Shown: positions 47,301 through 59,300 of the stretch, in pieces
How positions within the stretch are numbered: the stretch's first letter is position 1
How the letters are laid out: each line of letters begins with the position of its first letter
Assembly: GCF_963678635.1 (NCBI RefSeq)
Contig: NC_087064.1
Coordinates: forward strand, 66,829,548 to 66,893,547
Origin: Symsagittifera roscoffensis
Taxonomy: Eukaryota > Xenacoelomorpha > Acoela > Convolutidae
Direction: 5' to 3'
Length of the DNA stretch: 64,000 nt
Made by a program: the position numbers and the translations under genes
Notes under the pieces: generated by a model
What the model saw: only the letters and a program-made list of their open reading frames with translations
Database searches by the model: none
What the model was told of the DNA's origin: nothing

Positions 47301-50300
47301 AGGTCAAGTAACTCGTTAACTCAGCTGTGTTTCTTTTTTCAATTTGCAAAGATTAAGGACAAAAAACTGTTCGGTCAGTTTGCAAATTAATGTTAGCAGT
47401 TCTGCTCGACTTAACAAATTAGAGTTTTCTGCTTGAATGATATCTTCATATTATACTTGACGGTGTTAACTTGCGTCCTTCAGATTTGCTCGTCCGAGGT
47501 GAAATTGTTAGTAATTAATGAGAGGAAGTCCCGCGTGTCATATAGACTAAATTTAATTTAGACAATCAGATAGAAAATCTGAAAAGAAAGAACACACGGG
47601 GAAGACTATCCTTATGGTCGACACTTTTTGTGAGTGCATTCAGTCTTTCGGGGATACAAAAAAACTTCTCCGCAACCTTATTGAAGCTCGCAGTTATGTA
47701 CAGAGCAGGTTTCTGGTATTGCAAAAAAAAACATAGAAGCAAATGTAAGGGGTCTAATAAAAACAAAATAGAATGTTTTTCGGGTAAAATTTTTTTAAAT
47801 AAAATCTTCAAAATTGGGGAGGATGTTGGTTAATGGGAGTGGGGGGGGGGGGTGGTGTCATGTAGTTATTTTTTAATGAGTCAGCTGGAATAAGAGCCAA
47901 CTTACCAAGTCTTTATCGACGTAGACAGACAGTGAAATGGTTTTCCTGTTGAACAAAAACGTCTCCGTGACCTGCGAACAGACAGCAATTAATATTACAC
48001 AACACTCATTAGAAAGGAAAAAAAGCATGAAGAGCACGTTTAATAGTACTTCCATCCAAGTAATGAAAACAGCAAACAGTCGAACAATTAATCAGTTTTA
48101 ATGAGCAATTTTTGCGAATTTTGCGGAAAAAAATATTTTAAAATGTTTATCGGATACAGAACTCGTGGCCGGATTTGGTATTTTTTGAGCGGGCAGTTTC
48201 CAAAAAAAGTCAAATATTGTCTGCCATAATTTTTATTTCTAAAAGAGGCAAAAAAACCATTTTTTACCCTTTTTGGAAGGTGTTAACCGTTTTTTAGGCG
48301 CGCCTCCCCCACTAAAAGTTAGCAGTTTTTGCGCGCGCACCCCCTCAAAGTTAGTATAAATTGGTGCCAAAGGCGCCTTCAAAATTTTTGAGTGTCGGTC
48401 GACTAAAAAATGGATATCGTAAAATAGCACCAAATGGGGACCCTTTGGGTGGTGAGAGGGTCGTCCCCGCCCTCACCCTGTACAGAAACATTCGTTTTTG
48501 CTTAAACTTTGTTGGTCTATTGATTTTCATTTCAAATAAACCTTTAGCTGTAATTTATGTCTGAAACCGATGTCAAATTAGTTAGTGGTGGTTTAGACTT
48601 TTCACGATCTTCTGTTCGACATCCTTGTTGTTTTTGCTTTTTTCACTACTTTCTGCTACAATCTGAAGTAATTCTGATCTGAACTAAGAGATGTTAAATT
48701 ACAATCTAGAGAGTCAACTTAAAATCCTAAATCTCAAAAAACTTGGGTATATAATGAGTCATTCATCTGATTTTCTTTCCTCACAGCTAAGGCTACAATT
48801 GCGAAATAAAAAATGAACCAAATCGAAAAGCTCAGATGTCTAATTTTAAGATTGAAATACGAAATGAGCAATTAATTTAAAGCAAACTGAGATTGCAAAT
48901 TGTAAGAAGCGTCAAAATGCTAGAGCACAATCCTCAAATTAACATCTAGTCAATCAAATTTTTTACTCCAGTCAATCAAAATATGAGCTAAATTAATATT
49001 TGAAAGCCTTAATGAATCGTTCAATAAGATGATTATCGTTCTGAATTTTTTTTTTTAAAAAGGCAAACAAGAACAATATTCTTTACAACTTGGCCAAGAA
49101 AGATGATTCCGTTGCTGATGATACCAAGAACTACTCTTAGTAAGAAACTATAACACGTATACGAAACAAATTATAAAGGATCTCAAATAACGATGCCTGT
49201 TACAAGTCGCCCTAACGTAAACTTTTAAAAAAGTTTAATTATTTGCAAGTCTCATTTCGATTCATTTGATGTCGTGATCCTTCAAAATTGACCAATTCAG
49301 AGCGAACAAAAAGGCTTTATAAGACTGGAGGATAATAAGTTACTAGCAAACAGTCAAGTAGTAAAAGGGCTAAGAGAACTGAAAATTCTGGAAGCTGAAG
49401 TTGCGCATATAGTACATGCTGAATATAGTTTACTTTCAGATCAGATATCCCAAGGTTAAAATAAGCGGTTGATGTTGCTGTGCTGTTTTGTGGTCTCAAT
49501 TTATGTCAATTTTAGAGGAATTAGGGGAATGGGGGGGCTAAGAGAATTACTTATACGAGTTCTTTTTCGAAATTTTAACAAAAAATGGAACTTAAACAGA
49601 TTAGCTTGAAAAATATGGAAAAAAAAGCTTTCTTCCCTTTAAGTTGACGTCAAATTTTCAAAGCAAAGAGAAATAAGTGGAATAAATTATTGTCTTTTTT
49701 GCCTGGAATTTCGAAAAGTTAAGGCATCCCGGGTTGACGTCCATAGAAGAAAAATGCTTATTATATAGTTTCATATATGAAGTCTATGGAAAAAATGCTT
49801 ATCATACAATTATCATGTATGAAAATTATAAAATAGTCATTTCGTCATAGAAAAAATAAAACTTTCAAAAATCAGCAAAAAAAGACGTGTCTGGGTAACT
49901 TTAAATAGATTTAAATAATTATATCTATGAAAGAGGGCAAATTGATAATCAAAATCATAAATTTAATTTCGGTCAGAAAAATGCTTATCATAAAATTTTC
50001 ATTTATGAAAATTGTATGACATGCCTTTTTTTCATAAACAAAAATAAAGCTTTGACGTAAAAAGATTTTAATCCCTTTTTTGGCTGCAAATTTGGATTTG
50101 TGCTAAAATACAAATTTAAAAAAAAACTTTGCATGCAAAATTTGACATTTTTGTGTTTATAACGTAGTCCATGATGAGTTTCTCGCCCAAAAAACCCAAA
50201 AATTACATGAAAATGTTTTTTTTTGAAAACACGATTATTATCTTTTGTTTCATTTGCTAAGATAAAAAAAATTTGTAAAGAAAACAGGCCTTTTTTCTCA

Positions 50301-53300
50301 GCCATCATAATTTTCAATCTAAAAATTATCTAGCCATATTCAAAAAGTTACTTTTTTGGTATATATTTCCATGTGAAAATGTTAAATTTAACTTTTATGG
50401 CTAAAACCACCAACTGCAGTTTATCTGCGTGGTATCTGCCAGTTACATTCTGGGTGTTCTCATGACAAAAAAATGCTTTTTTGTCATGGGTCCTTTTTTG
50501 TATGAAACACAAAATTTCGAAATAAAAATTATTTGAATTTTCATTTATGGAAAAAAAGCTTATCATACAATTTCATAGTATGGAAAAAAAATGCTTATTT
50601 GCTATTTTCATACATACACTTTTACTCTATGAAATTGTATGAAAAAGTATGACAAGCATTTTTTTTCATATATGAAAAATGTATGATAAGCATTTTTTGT
50701 CAAACCGGGATGTTTGCGCTTGGGTGATTTTTTCCTCCAGACGAATTTTATCTTTTGAACTATCGATAACGGAAATTTTTTCTATTTTCCAAAAAGTATA
50801 TTTGTCCTGAACTCAGTTTTTGAAACATACTTCACTTTTCCGCTCAAGTTTTTTGGTCAGATGTTTTTTTATGCACGACACCTAAAAAACGGCTCTTTTT
50901 GCCTCCCCACATGCAAATTTTCACTAGTAATTTCTATGTTCGGATATTCTTATTGTTATAGAGACATATGGACTAAAATCATATGGTAGCAGTATTTAGT
51001 CAACCGCGTATTAATATTCGTCAGTAAGCAGACAAATGCTGTTTTAAACTACAGCGCTGATTTAAATTAACCGGACAAAACGCGTTAAACTTGAAATTTA
51101 AAACGCATTTTTCTCAAATTGGGTTGAATTTAGGAGAAAACTTATGAAGACAAAACTTGCTTAAAATTTTAGCAGAATTAATCAAAAATTACGCCAAAAA
51201 TACTCAGTCGATCACAGCCATAACTATATCAAAGTGAGCAACTTACGTAGTCCAACAAACTTTAAGAAGGGTATATTCTCCAAAAAAAATTGCAAATTGT
51301 TTAAAAATTGTTTTTAAATAAATAGTTGGTATTTTATATAGTAAAAACGAATTTTTTTGTCTATCAAACTAACTTATACAAATAAATTAACTTATAAAAT
51401 AAATTAACTTATACAATGTTTTGGAGAATATGCCCTTCTTAAAGTTTGTTGGGCTACGTAAGTTGCTCACTTTGATATAGTTATGGCTGTGATCGACTGA
51501 GTATTTTTGGCGTAATTTTTGATTAACTAACAAGAGCCAAAATGACCCATTTTTGGGGTAAATTTTTTGGCCCGACTTTCGCTAAAAATTACACCATATT
51601 AGTTCTGCTAAAATTTTAAGCAAGTTTTTTCTTCATAAGTTTTCTCCTAAACTCAACCCAATTTGAGAAAAATCCGTTTTAAATTTCAAGTTTAACGCGT
51701 TTTGTCCGGTTGATTTAAATCAGCACTGTATTAGAATCGAGACAATGAAAAATTAATTAATCGTAAGATTGCTTTCTCATCTCAATTCTGATTGGTTAAT
51801 ACATTATTCGTCTGCTTACTGACAAGTATGAGTACGCAGTTGTCTAAATAGAGACCGCACTCCTGACTAAAAGTTGGCATAAGGACTAATTAGGCTATGA
51901 GAAACAACCTTGTAAAACCCCTCGTTGAACGATAAAAATGATGCTTATGAGAAAGAGCCTAAAAACAATCTGACGAATTTGGTTGTGGGTAGTTCATAAA
52001 TCGAAGCTATATTCGCAGGCACAGAGTCAATGAATTTATTACTGGACCCCTAGTTGAGAGTCAAATCTTTCAATACAAAACATGTCTTGGATGTTAAACA
52101 GGCGATATTTTTATCGGGAAAGCTATGATTTTGTAGTTATTGTTTACTAGGTCAGTTCTAATCTTCTCTGCTATCTTGTTCGTGTAAAACTTATATCGCA
52201 AACTCTAATTCAAGTAAGACGTCTTCAGAAAAATTCGTATAACATTGTATTGATAGGGTTTTGTTCTAATTCATCTCGGTTTTAACTTTAAAATCCAGCC
52301 ATTATTGAAGCCAACATCGGTTAAGTTGGGTAGACTTGAAGCTTAAAACTAAATCAGAGCTCGTAAAATAGATTTTTTGTTCGCAAAAGAGCTCGAACGT
52401 TTTTTAAAATGGTCAATCAAATTTTTTTCTAAAAGTTGTTTTGGTTGTTTTGTTTTGCTGTTTTTTGTTATTTTGTAGTAGAAGTCGGTGTATCTATTGT
52501 CAAAAAAAGACAAAAAAGGCTTATAAGTTTCTGTAAATGAATGAGTCTAATCATAGACCTTTCTTGCTATTTTTGAATTCATGGGATTGTATGAAAATTT
52601 TATGAGTTGCATTTTTCCAGCACGGAAATTGTATGATCAGAACTTTTGGTCCATCCGGGCCTCAAATACCTGATGATTGTCATAAACTTACGATGGCGAT
52701 GACGATGAAGATGATGATGATGATACTACTTTTCTTAAATTAGGGGAAATTGGTTGTGATTGGTTCATAAATTATAGAACCATGATTAATTTGCACACAC
52801 TGTTATTTTCAGGCAAATATAAAAAAGTCCAAACAACCAACTGATCAAACCCATTCACCTTATGCAATAATTCATTCAAATTATGCAACAACTCATTCAA
52901 ATTATGCAATAAATTATTCAACTCAAGAGTTATGCAATGGCTCCAGCTCACGATAGCACTCACAAACACATCTTCACTCGGAGGTAAACATGACTAATAA
53001 AATCAGTTGTGACCACATCATGATTAATTTATTGAAACTGATAATGATTGGCAGCACACCAGGCTCAGTTCTAGCTCAAGAGACGAATCAAAGGCAAAAC
53101 TACATTTTCAAACCCTCGGCTAAACTCCAAGAAACGTTTGACTTTTTCCCGGTAATTTTGGATCGATTTAAGCTAAATAACATTTTTTTTGTAATTTTGA
53201 TTTTAAAAAAAATGATTTCAATTCAAATTTAGGATTGCCATACTAATAAAAATAAGTTCAGAAATTAACAAAAATTTCAATTTATGAAAATATTTTCATA

Positions 53301-56300
53301 ATTAAATTTTGAAAAAAAAACACTGCCTTTTTGAAATATTTTTAAAACTAAATTGAGTAATAACTACTTCAATTTTTTGAAATACTTAATCAATTCTGTT
53401 TTTAAGCCAAGTGTTTCTGATCGAGTTTAGCCGAACGATCACCTTTCGTGAATACAAGTGATCAAACTATTGCGACTGAACAGCTGTGAATCTGATCTAG
53501 CTGATCTGATCTGTTGACTAGAAAGTTAGTATAACTAACTCATGATCAGCTAATCAATTAATTAAGTAATTATTTACTTAATTGGTTAATTAACTGGATG
53601 GTTAATTTGTATCGCATACCTGACTGAGAAGTCGGAAATAATCTTGTTGCTGTAAAACAAAGGAAAACTTCATGAGAGGAAAAGGAGGATTATGAACAGA
53701 TAGAAGTATGAGCAGAAGACGAAAATAGTGCCAAAGGTCAAAAAAGCAGAAGCGAGTTATGATCAAATAAAAGTTAAATGATTTTAGTCATGACTAGGAC
53801 AAAACATGAGATCTACCGCTCAATCTCAATTTGCCTATTTAGTCTTACTTTTTTTTCTACGGGTGCAATAATTTTTAACTCCAATGTTAAAATTAAATGA
53901 TATTTTGACTTCTTTTGTTATTTTGTTTAATGTAATGACTTCACTTGGAAACAATTTATTATGATTATTTTGAATACCTTTTCTTAATTTATTAGATTAG
54001 ACAAACGTTTTTGAGCAGAGCAGTAGATCCAAACAGAAATGAAAATCGCTGCTAACGCTTCTCAGATCACTATAAGCCCTCTCAACCTTCAAACCCGTAA
54101 AGCTAATGAATGTCTTTTCTGAAAAACCCGACTATGATTGAAGCATTCTGTGCTAATTGCACAGCAATGGGCTATTTTGCTTAAACTCAATTTTGAGATC
54201 ATTTTTTTCTGAGAAGTCTTAGAGCAATTCGTTTTATTTGAACAAAAAATTTGGGACAGTTAAGTATGGGAGGAGGTGAATTTCAATCATTTCAGTTGAT
54301 GTCAAAATTAGAAGCTTTCTTTAAACTTCCGACGAAATCAAAATTGCTTCCAGTTTATTGGCTCATTCTATTCTTCAGTAAGACTAGGCAAAGAGGCTTA
54401 GTCTGGATTATTATCCAGACAAATTTTGAGGCTCGAAAACCGTTTTAGATGAACCTTTTAAACAATTTTGACTATATCATTGTCATGAGTTGGCAATTTA
54501 ACAGAAACGTCACCAGCAAAGGTCTCGCAAAAATAAGGGATTTAAAAACTGCCAATTTGGCTTATTTGGATAAATCAATGCAGGCGTTTTTTCTCGGTTC
54601 CTTTTACGCCCAACGTGTAACCAGTAATTTAAACTGGCTCGAAGGTTTAGTGCATTGAAATTAATGCACTACAATTATTGCAATTAAAGCCTTACTTATA
54701 CGTAAGCACTGTTAGTTATTTATTGTTCCCACTTTCAAAAAAAGATTTGTTCTTGGTTCTTGGTGTGTTGTTTTTTATACAATCTAAAACAAATGATGAC
54801 GTTCATTTTTCGACCTATTTCAATCTGGATGTTTTTAGATTGCCAAGCTAGTAGGCTTCATCTAGATTATAGTGTACTTGACATGACCCCTCACTCAACA
54901 CTTAACACAAGCGATTATGCTTCATCTAGATTATAATGACATGACTGCTCACTTAACACTTAAAAATTTCATTGCGCGAAATGTTCATACGTGGCAAATT
55001 ATATCCACTCATAAATGAATTCATGCTAATTATTCGAACAAATTATTTCTACTCAAATTTTAGCTCATCATATTTGATTTTAGCAAAGTCCCGGGTTGAC
55101 GTCCATAAAAGAAAAATGATTATCATACAATTTCATAAATGGCGACTATGGAAAAAATGCTTATCATACAATTTTCATAGAAAAATTAAAAACTGTATTA
55201 AACGTTTTTAGAGACATACTTCTGTTCTACTTCCATCTTTTGAATCTTTCTGCTCAATGAGAACATGATTTTAATTTTGGTCAAAGCATTTTGCTATCGA
55301 AAAGACGAAATCTTCAAAATGAATTTAACGATGTTTCTGGATGAATTTACACAAGTTTAAAATTTTTTTTTTGAAAGAATGCATTTTAACTATCAAAAAC
55401 ATGATTTTAATTTTGGTAAAAAATGCTTAGCATGCTATTTTCATAGTATTTTTTCGGTCTATGAAATAGTATGAAATAGTATGATAAGCATTTTTTTCAT
55501 AATATGAAATAGTATGATAAACATTTTTTGTCAACCCGGCCTTCAACAAAAACTAACTAAGTCTAGACCAGTTAATGGGCAGTCGGATCATTCAAGGCTG
55601 TGGCTTGATCTACGAGCAGTCTTATTTAGAATTTTTGGGCGTGTAAACGCTGCCAATTTGACTAGTTTGATACAATATTAACCTGCTATAAAATTTGTGC
55701 TATTAATGCCTCAGCGGCGATAACATTTGACTCATGAATAGTTCCAAATTGACTTGAGGCAAGCTAGTTGTACTTAAATTTGAGTTGCTATACTATTTAC
55801 ATCACTATGGGTTTTACTTAGTACGAAGCGGATTTCAGGTATCAATTTTAAATTTTTCTGGTAATTTAGTTTTAAACTCTTAAAAGTATTCCACTGACCC
55901 TAACAGGCTGTAGGAAGCATTTGGGGTTTTTTGCTCTGATAAAAGCAATCTTGTTGACATTGCAATGGAAGATGTTCAACAGTAAGCAAAAGTTTTCAGA
56001 AAACAAATATTGTCAAATGACTAGAAAAGATGATTATCGCAGGGATAATTTGCAACGCTGATTGGCTAGAAACTGAAATTTAGAATAAAATTGTTCATAG
56101 TCCAGTTATTTTGACCATTGTTATATAGCATCATCAAGTTCATCTTTATACAAAAAACAAAACGAAGGTATATTTGAAAAAAACATATTTAATTTGTGAT
56201 CCAAATTAGAACTATAAACAACGCTGGTAGTATATCAAGCCAAAATCCTGAATGTTTCAATTACCCTGTGTTCGAATGGTTTTGGTGAAAAATTGTAAAT

Positions 56301-59300
56301 AAAAATTACAATTTTTGGCAAAATATAAATAAAAAACTAAAGTGTTAAAAATTGAGACTTACATAGAACTAAGATAAACTAATATTAGTTTACCCAATTT
56401 GAATTTGAATTTTTTCTGAGTGAGGGCAACTTCGCCGTGCTTAAATTGTTTGCGTTAAAATTTCAGTTTGCATAATTTAGTCCAGATGATTCATTATCAA
56501 ACCCCCATAATTCTACAAAAATTGATTGCACATCACTTGTTTTATTGCATTTGAACTGAAAGAGGCGATATCTTAATTGAGGTTTAGTTTTTTGTTGAAA
56601 ACTCTTGTTTTAATTCGAATAAAAAAAACACCACAAGCGTATTTATTTCACTACTTTCGCCAAGAAAATTTGACTACAATAATCTTTGCAAGTACGCTCG
56701 GTGTTGGAACAATGAGCCCATATCATTTCATGCAGTTCAAGGAGTTTTAAACGCCCATAAAGTTACCGAAACAATTTGGTTGGTTTTCTATTTTGGTCCC
56801 AAACGTTTTTTCGTGCTATAAAAACATCCACTTTTATTTGATTATCGGATATTTGTAAAAAAAAAAATAGCATATCTAGCTTAAGTTGGTTCGAACCTCT
56901 GTAGATCTCGGACCTACTTCAACTAACAATTAACACCACGGTTAAACAAAACCTAATAAAGTTTTCTTGGTTTTAAAATTTCAACTAAGATACGCTTTTA
57001 AATTTTCTCCCTACAACTTTTTTTTGCTATGGTAATTATTTCACTGAGTTTTGTTATTGATGCTTAATCTTGTTTTTGTATAGAAAATCAAATTTGTAAT
57101 AATTAGAAAACGAAAAAACCAATGAAAAAAAAAGTAAAGGTTTCTTGTTTTGTTTTTACCTCCTCTTCATCCAAATTTAATTTTGTAATCTCATCGCATT
57201 ATAACATATTGCCCCTCCCTTCTCATTCTTACAAGATAATGTCTTTTCATGTAAAATTTAGCTTATTTGCCACACAATTGTTTTTATAATGGTGCCACTG
57301 TTTCTTAACTATGTTTTACCGGCCAGTCAAAAAATGTTCCGACTTAATCCTCAAATACTGTAGAAAATCTAGCAAACAAAAAAGGTCAATCAATTTAAGC
57401 TTGCCTTTATAATTGATTTTGAGAGGTATAAATCCCATTGACCAAACAAAAGCAAAACAGTAGGGGGGTTGGCAATATTATGCTTAACAGTCGTCGTGTC
57501 CATCACAAAACGAACAACTTAGAAAGACTGATTTACTTCATAATTAATCTGACCTTTCAGAATTGAGGCATAGAACCTCTTTAAAACTTCAAAAATTTTG
57601 TCAAAGACAATACTTGTTTGCAAACATTTTGGACGTTAGTTAAACAGAATTAAAACTATTTTTTTAATGTCATTGAGCAATTTTTTCATGTCATTGCGCG
57701 CAATGAATAAACATTGGAATAGGAAAAGCGACTTCAAAACTAAAATCAGGGGTATGTTTTTAAAATTTACCAGTTAGTGCATATCGGAACAATTGACTTT
57801 TAGTTAAAATTCAAAACTAAAAAGATTAAAAACTGAAAGGGGGTCACTTTCTGGAAAATTTGCTGTGCAATCTGTACCAGGTATTCTATAACGAACTAAA
57901 TGCTGTTTTATAATCAACATTAATCTTTCAAGTAACTTTTTTTGCAACTCAATAAAGCAATAATTTTAATTTTGACTAAAATTGCAACCTTACGAAGAAG
58001 CTATTTGGCTCAAGAGAAACGAAATACAATATATGCAGCGAATTAGGAAAAGGAATTTCATTATAAGGCGAATTTATTTGAACTCTGGTCAAAAAACCTA
58101 GCATTAAAAACGAGCAGTTAGAAAAAGCACATCTACTTTTACTTTTTCAAAAAAAGACGACCCGTTTTTGAACATCACAAATCTGCCCCCCGCCCCCCAT
58201 CCCTCTCGCAAAAATTTTATCACCACCACCGTTTTCGAAGGATAGTCTTATACGTATAATTAGATTCAGAAATGGATCTAGGCCTTTGGAGAAACTGATT
58301 TTTCTACAAAAATCGAAAATCAATTCGACCTTTTTTCATGTCGAACAAAGCGACGTCTTTCAAGATCCCCAGATTGTCAAAAAATTACGCGCGATAGTCA
58401 CATAAAATTTGGTTAAAATGGTTCGATTCAAGATCATAATTTTAAACTTTTTTAGAAAATTTTGGCTGAAAACTTTCATTTTTGTTGCGGTAAAAATTGT
58501 TAGTGTACCGTCCATCTTTAATTTTGGTAATGGTACTGTTTACGAAAGTTGCTTCTTGAAGTTGTTCTTATTCTTAAGTCGGAAACAATTTCAGTTAGCT
58601 CCGGGGTTTGTGACCAGAGTTCTTAAAATTCACAGCCAATATTATAACTTATAGTTATAATCAGAAGTTAGTCACTGATTGACTGGTTTGCTTGTTTACC
58701 TGGTTGTATTTTGCAATGTACGGATCCACAACAACCTGAGATTAAAAAATGGTCAATTAAACTAATTCAACAAAACTGCTACAATCGACCATACATTTTT
58801 CACGAGGTAATCATATCCATATTTCAGGAGCTGAGTTACCATACTTGAATCTTCTGAACTCGCACCAATAATAAACCGCAATTGCTTCCAAAAAATGATC
58901 ACCTGATTTGATAGCTAGAATTTGCTAAAATGATATCATAAACTGTTTAATAAATCTTGCTGCTTTATATAACATGCTCGCTCTTTGGCTGCTACAAATC
59001 TGCAAATCTTAGAATAAAAAATACGCATAGAAAATGAAGAAATCTGTTTTGAGTTTGTTTTAAGATATCAATTGTGAACTCACTTTGAGGGGTTTGACGC
59101 TCGGTACATCCAGCCACGAACTGGCCTGCCTTCTAGTTCGACTGATGCCTGAAGAAAAAGAATTCACTTAAATTAGAACGACGTGAAATCTTTTCATGGA
59201 GGCACATCAATTTTAATTACCCTTTATTGAGGTAGATTTCGGCCGCGTGAAGACCAACTTTTTCCAGTTTTCCTATAAGCAAAAAAAATAACTTGGTTTG

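Larger units (their letters stand above)
54724..55625 (+). mobile_element. Helentron-like element, interrupted copy
   Basis: A diverged 5' end (TGTTCCCACTTTCAAAA) at 54724 and a 3' end (GGGCAGTCGGATCATTCAAGG..CTACGAGCAGTCTTA) at about 55573-55625 flank the palindrome-rich MITE at 55091-55539. A nested insertion is the simplest reading. Confidence 0.5.

Noticed and set aside
52990-53232. Plus-strand open frame of 80 codons with a hydrophobic N-terminus
   Set aside because: No domain, no supporting splice sites, and it lies inside a large ADAM intron; open by chance in AT-rich DNA.
54251-54658. Two adjacent plus-strand open frames, 65 and 69 codons
   Set aside because: Possibly one broken gene or an element remnant, but I recognise no motif and cannot support a function.
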